Shown here: positions 51,728-61,605 of the stretch, piece by piece
Layout of the letters: each line of letters opens with the position of its first letter
Position numbering within the stretch: the first letter of the stretch is position 1
From: Paraburkholderia susongensis
GTDB taxonomy: Bacteria > Pseudomonadota > Gammaproteobacteria > Burkholderiales > Burkholderiaceae
Length of the DNA: 64,000 bases
Assembly: GCF_900177725.1 (NCBI RefSeq)
Contig: NZ_FXAT01000003.1
Span: 186,001 to 250,000, forward strand
Direction of reading: 5' to 3'
Made by a program: the position numbers and the translations under genes
Notes under the pieces: model-generated
Database searches by the model: none
The model's input: only the letters and a program-made list of their open reading frames with translations
Told to the model about the DNA's origin: nothing

Positions 51728-53035
51728 TCAGGCCACCTGTCCTTGCGTCGGCTTCCTCCTCAACAGCGCGTACAGGATGATCGCGCCGAACGTCGCGGTG
51801 CCGATCCCGCCAAGGCCGAAGCCGCCGAGCTTCAGCGAGAAGTCGCCGGCGCCGAGCACGAGCGTGACGGCCGCGACGATCAGGTTGCGGTTGTCGGAGA
51901 AGTCCACCTTGTTGACGACCCAGATGCGCGCGCCCGTCACCGCGATCAGCCCGAACACGACGATCGACACGCCGCCGAGCACCGGTCCGGGAATCGTCTG
52001 GATCACCGCGCCGAACTTCGGCGAGAAGCCGAGCGCGAGCGCGATCACCGCGGCGATCGCGAACACGAGCGTCGAGTAGATCTTCGTCACCGCCATCACG
52101 CCGATGTTCTCGGCGTACGTCGTCATGCCCGTGCCGCCCGCGAAGCCGGACACGATGGTCGCGAGCCCGTCGCCGAGAAAGGCGCGGCCGACATAGCGGT
52201 CGAGGTTCTGCCCGGTCATCGCGCTCACCGCCTTGATATGGCCGAGATTCTCGGCGACGAGGATCACCGCGATCGGCGCGAGCAGCGTCATCGCGTGCAC
52301 GTCGAACACCGGCGCCGTGAAGCGCGGCATGCCGAACCACGCGGCGTTCGCGACGATCGAGAAATCGATCGGCTTGCCCATGCCGAGGCCGTTCGCGACG
52401 ATCGCGTAGATCACGTAGGCGACCAGCAGGCCGATCAGGATCAGCAGACGCTGCAGCATGCCGCGCGCGAACACCGCGACCGCGCCCACGCATAGCACTG
52501 TCATGAGCGCCATCCACGAATCGAAGTTGCTGCCGCTCACGCCGTGCACGGCGATCGGCGCGAGGTTCAGGCCGATCACGCAGACGATCGCGCCGGTCAC
52601 GACAGGCGGCATCAGCGTTTCGATCCAGCGGGTGCCCACCGCCGAGACGATCAGGCCGATCACCGCATACACGGCGCCACACACGATGATGCCGCCGAGC
52701 GCGACCGGAATGTTCGGATTCGGGCCGTGGCCGCCGTAGCCGGTCACCGCGATCACGAGACCGATGAACGCGAAGCTCGAACCGACATAGCTCGGCACGC
52801 GGCCGCCCACGAGCACGAAGAACAGCAGCGTGCCGATTCCCGACATGAAGATACACAGGTTCGGATCGAAGCCCATCAGGAGCGGCGCGAGCACGGTCGA
52901 GCCGAACATCGCGACGACGTGCTGGATGCCCATCGCGAACATCTGCGGCCACGCGAGCCGTTCGTCGATGCCGACAATGCCGCCCTCGGCGGCGGCAGGC
53001 TGGCGGCGCCAGCGGGGGAAATAGGATTCGGCCAT
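51728..53035 (-). CDS. Uracil/xanthine permease (NCS2, UraA-type)
   Basis: A 435-residue NCS2 nucleobase:cation symporter with 14 expected TM segments. Marks are AWPQMFAMGIQHVVAMFGSTVLAPLLMG near the start, ILVAENLGHIKAVSAMTG with the substrate Glu, and GGTGMTTYAENIGVMAVTKIYST with the second Glu. This motif pattern is that of uracil permeases (UraA/RutG). Symbols are not assigned because the substrate is inferred. The stop lies about 130 bases from the convergent antiporter's stop. Confidence 0.88.
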   Translation of the reverse strand: MAESYFPRWRRQPAAAEGGIVGIDERLAWPQMFAMGIQHVVAMFGSTVLAPLLMGFDPNLCIFMSGIGTLLFFVLVGGRVPSYVGSSFAFIGLVIAVTGYGGHGPNPNIPVALGGIIVCGAVYAVIGLIVSAVGTRWIETLMPPVVTGAIVCVIGLNLAPIAVHGVSGSNFDSWMALMTVLCVGAVAVFARGMLQRLLILIGLLVAYVIYAIVANGLGMGKPIDFSIVANAAWFGMPRFTAPVFDVHAMTLLAPIAVILVAENLGHIKAVSAMTGQNLDRYVGRAFLGDGLATIVSGFAGGTGMTTYAENIGVMAVTKIYSTLVFAIAAVIALALGFSPKFGAVIQTIPGPVLGGVSIVVFGLIAVTGARIWVVNKVDFSDNRNLIVAAVTLVLGAGDFSLKLGGFGLGGIGTATFGAIILYALLRRKPTQGQVA

Positions 53036-53159
53036 CGCGGGGGTTCTCCTCTTGGTCGGCGCGGTGTGTGGTGTGGTGTGTGTGAATCACGCCCTGCGGC
53101 GTGCGGTCCGGCAAGTTACGCGCGAGTTTACGGAGAGCAATAAGGGCTGGCAAGCGCCT

Positions 53160-54719
53160 TCAATGCGTGCCGGGCCCTTGCGTGTCCGGCGTCACGACCG
53201 CTCCATCGGCCGGCGCCCCCTCCGCTGCCCGATAAAGCTGCACACGATTGCGGCCCGCGTCCTTAGCGCGGTAAAGCGCTTCGTCGGCGGCGTTGATGAG
53301 CGCGCGGCTCGTCTCGATCAGCGGACCGTGCGCGGTGGCCGCGCCGACGCTCACCGTCAGCACGTGATGCGTGCTCGCCACGTGGCGGCACTCCAGCGCC
53401 TGCACCGCCGTGCGAATCTGCTCGGCGATGCGCTGCGCGCCCGCCGCGCCGGTGTCCGGCAACAGCACGGCGAACTCCTCGCCGCCGTAGCGCGCCGCCG
53501 TGTCGCCCGGGCGCCGCACGTTCTGCGTGATGCAGCGCGCCACGCCGATCAGCGCTTCGTCGCCCGCCGAATGGCCGTACAGGTCGTTGAAGCCCTTGAA
53601 GTAGTCGACGTCGATCAGCAGCAGCGACAGCGGCCAGCCGTTACGCTGCGCGCGGCGCCATTCTTCGTTCACCTCCTCCTCGAAGGCGCGGCGATTGTTC
53701 AGCCCGGTCAGGCCATCGGTGCGCGCGAGTTCGCGCAGTTCTTCCTCGGCCTCGCGGCGGCGGCGCAACTGGTACGAGAACAGGATCGCGAGCGCGATGA
53801 TCGTCACGTCGAGCCCGGCGATCAGCGTGCCGATGATCCACGCGCGCCGCCGCCATTCGACGTAGATGTCGCCAGTGGAAAGCGCGACGTCGAGGATCAG
53901 CGGATAGATGTCGATATGGCTGAACGCGTACCAGCGCTCGACGCCGTCGATTGCCGCCGTGCCGAAAAAATCCCCGTTCGGCTGCCGGATGAAGCGCGAA
54001 TAGTTCGCGGTGCCGGTCAGGTTGATACCGATCGTTTTGGGATCGTAAGGACGGCGCATCAGCATCGTGCCGTCGCTCAGCATCAGCGCCATCGAACCGC
54101 TCGGCCCGAGCTTCATGCCATCGAAGAGGTGACGGAAATACGTGAGGCGCATCGTGCCGACCACCACGCCACCGAAGCTGCCGTCCGGCTGCGAAATGCG
54201 CCGGCTCAGCGCGATGCGCATGTCCTTGTCTTGATCCTTGTCCTGGTCCTTTTCCGTGCCGCTGCCGCCGGGGCTGAACGGATGGCTGATGAAGAGGCCG
54301 ACGTTGGGCGAATCACGCTGCACCTTGAAGAAGTCACGCCCGGCGAAATTGAGCGGCCGCGGCTCAACGGAGCGCGAATCGAAGCGGACGTTACCGTTTT
54401 TGTCGAGGACGAACACCGAGCCCATGTCCTTCGCGCCGATCGAGCCGTCGAACAGCACCATCTGACGGATGACCGGCGGCAGTTCGAGCACGCCGGGATG
54501 CCTGAGTCCGTCGATCACCGCGCGCAGCGACAGGTCGTAGATCTCCAGATTGCGCGATACGTCGCGCTCGACCAGCAGCGACACGTTGAAGACCGCGTCC
54601 TGCGCGCGCCGCAACGCGTCCTCGCGCATCTGCGCGAGCAGCCACACGGCGATTGCGAGAATCGCACCGGCCAGCACGATGCTGATAGCAATCACGGCGT
54701 TCGGTCGGCGCGTCACCAT
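53160..54719 (-). CDS. Membrane diguanylate cyclase with dCache sensor
   Basis: A 519-residue protein: TM1 (AVIAISIVLAGAILAIAVWLLAQM), a periplasmic double-Cache domain (about 35-285), TM2 (IIGTLIAGLDVTIIALAILFSYQL) and a GGDEF domain. The active site is GGEEF in ARYGGEEFAV, and the inhibitory I-site RPGD sits five residues before it, so it should make c-di-GMP under product inhibition. The periplasmic part contains an odd KDQDKDQDKD repeat (nt about 54221-54250). The ATG at 54719 (MVTRRPN) was chosen, as upstream residues are not signal-like. Confidence 0.88.
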   Translation of the reverse strand: MVTRRPNAVIAISIVLAGAILAIAVWLLAQMREDALRRAQDAVFNVSLLVERDVSRNLEIYDLSLRAVIDGLRHPGVLELPPVIRQMVLFDGSIGAKDMGSVFVLDKNGNVRFDSRSVEPRPLNFAGRDFFKVQRDSPNVGLFISHPFSPGGSGTEKDQDKDQDKDMRIALSRRISQPDGSFGGVVVGTMRLTYFRHLFDGMKLGPSGSMALMLSDGTMLMRRPYDPKTIGINLTGTANYSRFIRQPNGDFFGTAAIDGVERWYAFSHIDIYPLILDVALSTGDIYVEWRRRAWIIGTLIAGLDVTIIALAILFSYQLRRRREAEEELRELARTDGLTGLNNRRAFEEEVNEEWRRAQRNGWPLSLLLIDVDYFKGFNDLYGHSAGDEALIGVARCITQNVRRPGDTAARYGGEEFAVLLPDTGAAGAQRIAEQIRTAVQALECRHVASTHHVLTVSVGAATAHGPLIETSRALINAADEALYRAKDAGRNRVQLYRAAEGAPADGAVVTPDTQGPGTH

Positions 54720-55147
54720 TTGCTGTTCGTTCTGACATGCGCTGAACCACGCGCGTGAAGAAGCGGCGCGCCCCCGTGAATACCCTCGGATACGCGTCCC
54801 GTGAACCGGTAGGGTAGCAGACGCAGCCGCCCGCAATGGTCCGAATAAGCGTGTTTTTACAGGCTTATGCGGTAGCTCGGCGCAGATCCCGCGTGCGAGC
54901 CGAGCGGACGCCGTGCCAACCGGTCACCCAGGGCCGCCTGGCCCCGCTCCGGCGCCCGTCTGCCGGGCTATCCAGCCGCGCCCAAATTAATCGGATAACG
55001 AATGCAAATTGGACGGATAGTTCGCCCCGCCAATTGGGTATTCAATCGAGCCTGTCAACGTTCAAACGATTGGCCCCCTGCAATCACCTGTATGGGATCG
55101 GAGTCAGCACTGAAGCGCCGACTCTGGTCGACATTGGAGAGAGACAC
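54720..55147. other. Divergent control region upstream of antA, with dispersed repeat
   Basis: About 430 bases between the cyclase and antA. At 55096-55132 lies a relative of the palindromic repeat at 16371: GATCGGAGTCAGCACTGAAG, followed by GCGCCGACTCTGGTCGAC. It ends four bases before the antA Shine-Dalgarno GGAGAG. The antA promoter and the AraC-type regulator's site should lie just upstream but were not identified. Confidence 0.5.
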
Positions 55148-56542
55148 ATGATGAGCGAGAAGCGCAGCGCCTCCGAATGGCGCGAATTCGTGAGCGGCTG
55201 TCTGGACTTCCGCCCGGCGGAAGGCGTCTACCGGATTGCCCGCGAAATGTTTACGGAGCCCGAGTTGTTCTCGCTCGAAATGGAGTTCATCTTCGAGAAG
55301 AACTGGATTTATGCCTGCCACGAAAGCGAAATCGCCAACAAGAACGACTTCGTGACGATGCGCGCGGGCCGCCAGCCGCTCATCATCTCGCGCGACAGCG
55401 CCGGCAACCTCAACGCGATGATCAACGCGTGCCAGCACCGGGGCGCCACGCTCACGCGCATGACCAAGGGCAACCAGTCGACCTTCACGTGCCCGTTCCA
55501 TGCATGGTGCTACAAGAACGACGGCCGCCTCGTGAAAGTGAAGGCGCCGGGCGAATACTGCGACGACTTCGACAAGTCCGTGCGCGGCCTGAAGAAAGCG
55601 CGCATCGCGAGCTATAAGGGCTTCGTGTTCGTGAGCCTCGACGTCGGCGGCACCGACACGCTCGAAGACTATCTCGGCGACGCGCGCATCTTCTTCGACA
55701 TGATGGTCGCACAGTCGCCGACCGGCGAACTCGAAGTGCTGCCGGGCAAGTCGACCTACACGTTCGACGGCAACTGGAAGCTGCAGAACGAAAACGGTCT
55801 CGACGGCTATCACGTGAGCACGGTGCACTACAACTACGTTTCGACCGTGCAGCACCGCATCGAGTCGAACGCGAAGAACGGCGACGCGCCGAGCGGCACG
55901 CTCGACTACAGCAAGCTCGGCGCCGGCGACAACGAAACCGACGACGGCTGGTTCGCGTTCAAAAACGGCCACAGCGTGCTGTTCAGCGACATGCCGAACC
56001 CCGAGGTGCGTCCCGGCTACGCGAGCGTGATGCCGCGTCTCGTCGAAGCCTACGGCGAAGGCAAAGCCGAATGGATGATGCACCGGCTGCGCAACCTGAA
56101 CGTCTATCCGAGCCTCTTCTTCATGGACCAGATCAGCTCGCAGTTGCGCATCGTGCGGCCGGTCGCATGGAACAAGACGGAGATCATCAGCCAGTGCATC
56201 GGCGTGAAGGGCGAATCGGCCGAGGATCGCGAAAACCGCATCCGTCAGTTCGAAGACTTCTTCAACGTGTCCGGCATGGGCACGCCCGACGACCTCGTCG
56301 AATTCCGCGAGCAGCAACGCGGCTTCCAGGCGCGGCTCGAACGCTGGAGCGACATCTCGCGCGGTCATCACAAGTGGGAAAGCGGCGCGACCGCGAACAC
56401 CACGCTGCTCGGCATCACGCCGAACCTGACCGGCACCGAGTTGACCCATGAAGGGCTTTACGTGAACCAGCACGGCACGTGGCGCGACACGATCCTCAAG
56501 GGTCTGGACAAATCCATCGAATCGCAGGGAGAGCAGGCATGA
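55148..56542 (+). CDS. antA: Anthranilate 1,2-dioxygenase large subunit
   Basis: A 464-residue Rieske non-heme iron oxygenase alpha subunit. The Rieske motif is CQHRGATLTRMTKGNQSTFTC followed by PFHAWCY (C-x-H...C-x2-H). Mononuclear-iron His residues lie in NGLDGYHVSTVHYNYV. The stretches CLDFRPAEGVYRIAREMFTEPELF and NWIYACHESEIANKNDFVTMRAGRQP match AntA as I remember it. The complex turns anthranilate to catechol, releasing CO2 and ammonia. A 2-halobenzoate dioxygenase (CbdA) is a close relative and the main alternative. ATG 55148 and 55151 are both possible. Confidence 0.88.
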   Translation: MMSEKRSASEWREFVSGCLDFRPAEGVYRIAREMFTEPELFSLEMEFIFEKNWIYACHESEIANKNDFVTMRAGRQPLIISRDSAGNLNAMINACQHRGATLTRMTKGNQSTFTCPFHAWCYKNDGRLVKVKAPGEYCDDFDKSVRGLKKARIASYKGFVFVSLDVGGTDTLEDYLGDARIFFDMMVAQSPTGELEVLPGKSTYTFDGNWKLQNENGLDGYHVSTVHYNYVSTVQHRIESNAKNGDAPSGTLDYSKLGAGDNETDDGWFAFKNGHSVLFSDMPNPEVRPGYASVMPRLVEAYGEGKAEWMMHRLRNLNVYPSLFFMDQISSQLRIVRPVAWNKTEIISQCIGVKGESAEDRENRIRQFEDFFNVSGMGTPDDLVEFREQQRGFQARLERWSDISRGHHKWESGATANTTLLGITPNLTGTELTHEGLYVNQHGTWRDTILKGLDKSIESQGEQA

Positions 56543-57027
56543 GCCAACTCCAACACTCCGTCGAGCAGTTTCTGTATCTGAAGGCCGACCTGTGCGACAA
56601 GCAGCAATGGGACGAATACCTCGAACTGTTCGATCCGCAGAGCGTTTTCCACGTGCCGCAGTGGGATTCCGAGCATGTGTACACGACCGACCCGAAGCAG
56701 GGCATGTCGCTGATTTACTACTCGGACCGCGCCGGCCTCGAAGACCGTGTGTTCCGCCTGCGCACCGGCAAGTCGGCTGCGTCGACGCCGCTGCCGCGCA
56801 CGATGCATCAGATCAGCAACGTGCGTCTGAGCGGGCGCGAGGATTCGCTCGTGGAAGCGAACGTGAACTGGTCGACGATGTACACGCGCCACGGTTCGAC
56901 CGACTACTTCTACGGCCGCGCGGTGTACGACCTGCAGCCGTCGGGCGATAGCTGGAAGATCAGGCGCAAGCACGTGCTGCTGCTGAACGACCACATCAAC
57001 GCGGTGCTGGACTTCTATCATCTGTAA
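56539..57027 (+). CDS. antB: Anthranilate 1,2-dioxygenase small subunit
   Basis: A 162-residue beta subunit of a ring-hydroxylating dioxygenase (NTF2-like fold), which supports the hexamer structure. Family parts are VEQFLYLKADLCDKQQWDEYLELFD, a central TMHQISNVR and the closing IRRKHVLLLNDHINAVLDFYHL. The ATG overlaps the antA stop by four bases, so the subunits are made together. Confidence 0.88.
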   Translation: MSQLQHSVEQFLYLKADLCDKQQWDEYLELFDPQSVFHVPQWDSEHVYTTDPKQGMSLIYYSDRAGLEDRVFRLRTGKSAASTPLPRTMHQISNVRLSGREDSLVEANVNWSTMYTRHGSTDYFYGRAVYDLQPSGDSWKIRRKHVLLLNDHINAVLDFYHL

Positions 57028-57042
57028 GCAGGGAGCACGACG

Positions 57043-58071
57043 ATGAAACATAAAGTCGCGTTGAGCTTTGCCGATGGCAAAACCGCGTTCTTCGACGTGA
57101 GCCCGAACGAGCTGCTGCTCGATGCGGCGCTGCGCCACGGTGTAAGCATTCCGCTCGACTGCCGCGAAGGCGTGTGCGGCACCTGCCAGGGGCGCTGCGA
57201 ATCGGGCACCTATACGCTCGATTACGTCGACGAGGAAACGCTCAGCGAAGCCGATCTCGCGCAGCGCAAAATCCTCTCGTGCCAGACGCGCGTGCAGTCG
57301 GACGCGTCGTTCTACTTCGACTTCGATTCGACGCTCTGCGAAGGCGCGAGCACGAGCACCGTGTCCGCGAGCGTGGTCGCCGTCGAACGGGTCTCGGCGA
57401 CGACCGCGATCCTGCGTCTCGATGCGAGCGCGCATCCGCGTCAGCTCGATTTTCTGCCGGGGCAGTACGCTCGCGTCAAGGTGCCCGGCACCGAAGAATG
57501 GCGTTCGTACTCGTTCGCCAATCATCCGAACGCGCGCAACGAGCTGCAATTCCTGATTCGTCTGCTGCCCGACGGCGTGATGAGCAACTATCTGCGCGAG
57601 CGCTGCAAGGCCGGCGACACGGTCGAGTTCGAAGCGCCGCTCGGTGCGTTCTATCTGCGCCAGGTCGAGCGTCCGCTCGTGATGGTCGCGGGCGGCACCG
57701 GTCTCTCGGCGTTCCTCGGCATGCTCGACGATATGTCGGCGAAGCGCAATTGCGCGCATCCGGTGCATCTGTACTACGGCGTCACCCATGCCGCGGACCT
57801 GTGCGAAACCGAGCGCATCAACGGCTATAAGGCGAGCATCGAAGGCTTCGCGGTCGAAACGGTCGTGATGAATCCGGCGCCGGAATGGGCGGGGAAAACC
57901 GGTTTGATCCCCGAGCATTTCGACCGTTCGTTCCTCGAAGCGAACGGCTTCGACATGTACGTGTGCGGTCCGCCGCCGATGGTCGAAGCGATCAAGACCT
58001 GGCTCACCGAACAGGGCATCCAGGACTACCGGCTGTACTACGAGAAGTTTGGCGAGAGCAACGCGCGGTAA
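57043..58071 (+). CDS. antC: Anthranilate 1,2-dioxygenase reductase
   Basis: A 342-residue reductase that passes electrons from NADH to the oxygenase. It has an N-terminal plant-type [2Fe-2S] domain (CREGVCGTCQGRCESG with the fourth Cys in ILSCQTRV), an FAD domain with EWRSYSFANHP (RxYSxA/S), and an NAD domain with MVAGGTGLSAFLGML and the closing CGPPPMVEAIKTWL. It is 15 bases after antB. The single-protein reductase makes this the two-component antABC type, not the three-component andA type. Confidence 0.9.
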   Translation: MKHKVALSFADGKTAFFDVSPNELLLDAALRHGVSIPLDCREGVCGTCQGRCESGTYTLDYVDEETLSEADLAQRKILSCQTRVQSDASFYFDFDSTLCEGASTSTVSASVVAVERVSATTAILRLDASAHPRQLDFLPGQYARVKVPGTEEWRSYSFANHPNARNELQFLIRLLPDGVMSNYLRERCKAGDTVEFEAPLGAFYLRQVERPLVMVAGGTGLSAFLGMLDDMSAKRNCAHPVHLYYGVTHAADLCETERINGYKASIEGFAVETVVMNPAPEWAGKTGLIPEHFDRSFLEANGFDMYVCGPPPMVEAIKTWLTEQGIQDYRLYYEKFGESNAR

Positions 58072-58237
58072 AGCGCGTGGTTCGAAGGCATGTCTGTTTC
58101 GTTTTCGTCCCGTTCTGTCGTCGTGAGACGATGCGGCGGGACGATTGCGGCAGGCGCGGTGCGCGGCATTGCGCCGACGTGCGCGTGAATGCGCGAGTTT
58201 AAAGCGAGCCTCAGGGCAGCCTCGATCGCCGGCGGAC

Positions 58238-59251
58238 CTAGCGTCGGCTCACCGGCGCGCGCGCAGAGCGCTTGAGCGTATCGGACGGCGACTCGCCGAA
58301 CATCGCCTTGTACTCGGTCGAGAAGCGCCCGAGATGCGACATCCCCCAGCTCAGCGCAACCGACGAAATGTTGCGCACCGAGCGGTCTTCCACGAGATCC
58401 CGCCGCGCCGATTCGAGCCGGTATCGCTTCAGATACGCAATCGGCGCGCAGCCGAAATACTGCCGGAATCCCTCGAACAGCTTGAAGCGCGACACACCCG
58501 CCGCGCGCTCGATGTCTTCGAGCGTCAGCGGCTCGCGCGCGTTGTCGTGAATGAACTGGCGCGCTTTGGTCAAGTAATGCGGCGGCGTCAACGCCGACAC
58601 ATTGGCGAGTTGCTCCGAGTAGTTGTGCGGCTGCGACAGCAATAGCCCCTTGAGCAGCGTCAGTTCGAATTCGCTCGACATATAGAGCTGCCCCAGCGAC
58701 GGCCCCGTGCGCTCCATCTCGCCGACCAGAAACTTGACCATGCGCCACCACGATGCCTGGTCGCCGATGGCCGCGTTCATGTCGGGCTGGAACACGAGCG
58801 GCGCTTCGACGGGACGCTGCAGCATCGTTTGCAGCACCTGCCGAAGCGCCGAGCGCGGAATCGCGACATGCAGCTTGCGGCAATTGCCAGTGATGGTCAG
58901 ATCCTGCGACTCCTGCGGACTGACGATCAACCCGCAGTCCTGGTCCGACAGCCACGTCTTGCCGTGCGCGACCAGCTCCTGCTGCCCGGCCATCGGCAGG
59001 CTCACGCTGTAGCAGTTCAGCGGACTGTTCTCGCGCACCGCCACCGTGACGTCGGTGCCGTATTCGACATAGCCGAGCGTCGTCGCCATCGAACGCAACA
59101 CGGTGCCCGACTGATGGAACCGCAGCCGCTCAGGCTGACTCACCTGCAGCCCGTGAGGACCGCAAATGGACGCCATCCATTCGCGCGCGCCATCGAGGTC
59201 GCTCAGCGCGGCACGGATATCGCGATTGCCTGGTTCCGGTGTTGATCGCAT
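58238..59251 (-). CDS. antR: AraC-family regulator, probable AntR
   Basis: A 337-residue AraC/XylS regulator. The N-terminal two thirds is a cupin-like sensor. The C-terminal double HTH reads TLEDIERAAGVSRFKLFEGFRQYFGCAPIAYLKRYRLESARRDL, followed by the second helix set ending GRFSTEYKAMFGESPSDTLKR. It is convergent with antC, as an AntR-type activator would be placed near its target. Symbol by context. It could equally be the CbdS-like regulator if the enzyme is a halobenzoate dioxygenase. Confidence 0.78.
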   Translation of the reverse strand: MRSTPEPGNRDIRAALSDLDGAREWMASICGPHGLQVSQPERLRFHQSGTVLRSMATTLGYVEYGTDVTVAVRENSPLNCYSVSLPMAGQQELVAHGKTWLSDQDCGLIVSPQESQDLTITGNCRKLHVAIPRSALRQVLQTMLQRPVEAPLVFQPDMNAAIGDQASWWRMVKFLVGEMERTGPSLGQLYMSSEFELTLLKGLLLSQPHNYSEQLANVSALTPPHYLTKARQFIHDNAREPLTLEDIERAAGVSRFKLFEGFRQYFGCAPIAYLKRYRLESARRDLVEDRSVRNISSVALSWGMSHLGRFSTEYKAMFGESPSDTLKRSARAPVSRR

Positions 59252-59640
59252 TTGCAGAAAATATGGCAGGGATTTGCGCGCCCACTGGGTTCATCCAGGG
59301 ACAACCATGAGGGTGCTGAACGGGGCATCGTGGAGCATTGCGGGTTCCGTTAAGACTACCTCAACAGCGACGGATCCGCATAAATGGATAAAAACATTGT
59401 CCGCGAATAAACAGACGTTGCGCCTGGATGGAACCCGCAAGGAACGCCCCGGCAAGCCCGCATGAAGCGCTTACGCCTGATGAAATCTACTCGAAAGGCG
59501 AAGTTTTCGCCAGGCGCCTAAATACATTCAAAGCCACGAGTCTTTCCACTTTCTTCATGCATCGCATGCAAGCCTGCACGGAAACGGCGTTATCTCTCAA
59601 GTCCGGCTGCATTCGATCCGATATCCGGTAGATGGGATGT
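59252..59640. other. Intergenic region upstream of antR and the chemoreceptor
   Basis: About 390 bases with no credible gene. It should hold the promoters for antR (leftward) and for the riboswitch-chemoreceptor transcript (rightward). AT-richer patches occur at 59380-59410 and 59520-59560. Confidence 0.4.
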
Positions 59641-59646
59641 CTTTTT

Positions 59647-59720
59647 GCCGGTACCACGGCAGGCACCCACGGGGGTAAGACGCAAAGCCGCCGGAAAGCA
59701 CGGCGGCCTGATACAGACAT
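59647..59720 (+). promoter_or_regulatory. Cyclic di-GMP-I (GEMM-I) riboswitch
   Basis: The invariant GACGCAAAGCC lies at 59679-59689. Ahead of it is a small ACCC/GGGT hairpin and the upstream ACGGCA element. After it comes the long stem GCCGCCG (59687-59693)/CGGCGGC (59701-59707), then CCTGATA. This is the core of the c-di-GMP-I aptamer, which is known to precede motility and chemoreceptor genes. The outer closing stem is weak by eye. The chemoreceptor GTG start lies 65 bases downstream. Confidence 0.7.
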
Positions 59721-59784
59721 TCCCATTCCCGGACCGCAGAGTCCACGCGAACCGTTCTACGTTTCGTTACTGGAGAAAATAAAA

Positions 59785-61605
59785 GTGCGCCTCAATCGCC
59801 TCACTATCAGAAGCAAACTCATTGCCGGCTTCGGCATGCTTTCCTTGATCGTCGTTGCCGTCTCCTGCCTTTCTCTGAAGGCGCTGAGCGATTCGACCGA
59901 TGACTTCACCGACTTCGTGCACGGCGCCAACGCGCGCGCGGACATGGTCGTTCAGGTGCGAACCGCGATCGACCGCCGCGCGATCGCCGCACGCAATCTC
60001 GTGCTCGTGACCAAACCTCAGGATATCGAAATAGAGAAAGCCGACGTGATGCGCGCGCACGAAGACGTGCAGGCCCACCTGAAGCAGCTCAACCAGATGA
60101 TTGCGAGCGCGACCGACTCATCGGAGAAGGCGCGCAGCCTTATCGCCGAGATCAATCGCATCGAAGCGGCGTATGGCCCGGTTGCGACCCACATCACCGA
60201 ACTCGCGCTCGCCGGCAAGCGCGACGACGCGATCACCGAGATCGACGAAAACTGCCGCCCGCTGCTCGCCGCGCTGATCCGCGCGACGGATACCTACGCC
60301 GACTACACGCGTACCCGCCAGGAGCAGATGGTCAACGACTATGCCGCGCACTACCAGAGCCAGCGCAACCTGCTGATTGCGATCAGCGTCGCCGCGATTG
60401 CGCTCGCGATTGCGTCGTGCTGGCTGATCGCGCGCGCGGTGACCGGACCGCTCGGCTTTGCGATCAACGTCGCGCACACCGTGTCGCAAGGCGATCTGCG
60501 CACGCGCATCAGCGTCGACGGTCACGACGAAACCAGCAGGCTGCTCAGCGCGCTGCGCGAGATGAACGAGCGGCTCACGGCGGTCGTCACGCGCGTGCGC
60601 GACAGCAGCACGAGCATCGCCGGCGCGGCGCGCCAGATCGCCGCGGGCAACATGGACCTGAGCCAGCGCACCGAACAGCAGGCCGCGTCGCTGCAGGAAA
60701 CGGCGTCGAGCATGGAGCAGTTGACGTCGACGGTCAGGCAGAACGCCGACAACGCGCAGCAGGGCAGCGCGCTTGCCGCGAACGCTTCGTCGGTCGCGAA
60801 GAAGGGCAGCGCGGTAGTCGGCCAGGTCGTCGACACGATGCAGCAGATCAGCGACAGCTCGACCAAGATCGCGGACATCACCGGCATCATCGAAGGCATC
60901 GCGTTCCAAACCAATATCCTCGCGCTGAACGCGGCCGTCGAAGCGGCGCGCGCCGGAGAACAGGGACGCGGCTTCGCGGTGGTCGCCAGCGAAGTGCGCA
61001 GCCTCGCGCAACGTTCGTCGAGCGCGGCCAAGGAGATCAAGGATCTGATCGCCAACTCGGTGGACCGCATCCGCGACGGCTCGGCGCTCGCCGGCGAAGC
61101 GGGCAAGACGATGAGCGAAGTGACGCAGGCCGTCGCGCGCGTGACCGACATCATGGCGGAAATCGCGGCGGCTTCGACGGAACAAAGCCGCGGCATCGAG
61201 CAGGTGAATCTCGCGATTACGCAGATGGACAACGTCACCCAGCAGAACGCCGCACTGGTCGAGGAAGCCGCGGCGGCATCACGCTCGATGGAAGATCAAG
61301 GACAGCAGTTGAGCGAAACGGTGGCGTTCTTTCAGGTCGTGAATAGTGCGGGGACGGGCGGGGTTGCTGCTTCAGTGTCGGCTTCCGCTCCGGTTGCCGT
61401 TGCGGCTGCTTCAGTTCCGGTTGCGGTTGGGGTTGCGATTGCGCGCAGGGAGATGCCGCGTCGGGCAGTGGTGGCAGCGCCCGTTCAACGCGCAGCGCGA
61501 ACGACCGCTGCAGCGCCGGTGGCTGCGTTGGTGGGAGCGGCTGGCGGCGTGGGTACGGCGGGCGCGTCTGTCAAAAACGCAGACGACGGGTGGGACACGT
61601 TCTGA
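59785..61605 (+). CDS. Methyl-accepting chemotaxis protein
   Basis: A 606-residue chemoreceptor. TM1 ([21 protein letters not shown]), a periplasmic four-helix-bundle sensor (about 40-190), TM2 ([21 protein letters not shown]), HAMP, and the long signalling coiled coil. Methylation-helix Gln/Glu residues lie in [23 protein letters not shown], and the hairpin tip is [38 protein letters not shown]. An Ala/Val-rich tether ends in GWDTF, an xWxxF pentapeptide for CheR/CheB docking. The start is GTG at 59785, with GGAG nine bases upstream. Expression is probably under the c-di-GMP riboswitch. Confidence 0.9.
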   Translation: MRLNRLTIRSKLIAGFGMLSLIVVAVSCLSLKALSDSTDDFTDFVHGANARADMVVQVRTAIDRRAIAARNLVLVTKPQDIEIEKADVMRAHEDVQAHLKQLNQMIASATDSSEKARSLIAEINRIEAAYGPVATHITELALAGKRDDAITEIDENCRPLLAALIRATDTYADYTRTRQEQMVNDYAAHYQSQRNLLIAISVAAIALAIASCWLIARAVTGPLGFAINVAHTVSQGDLRTRISVDGHDETSRLLSALREMNERLTAVVTRVRDSSTSIAGAARQIAAGNMDLSQRTEQQAASLQETASSMEQLTSTVRQNADNAQQGSALAANASSVAKKGSAVVGQVVDTMQQISDSSTKIADITGIIEGIAFQTNILALNAAVEAARAGEQGRGFAVVASEVRSLAQRSSSAAKEIKDLIANSVDRIRDGSALAGEAGKTMSEVTQAVARVTDIMAEIAAASTEQSRGIEQVNLAITQMDNVTQQNAALVEEAAAASRSMEDQGQQLSETVAFFQVVNSAGTGGVAASVSASAPVAVAAASVPVAVGVAIARREMPRRAVVAAPVQRAARTTAAAPVAALVGAAGGVGTAGASVKNADDGWDTF

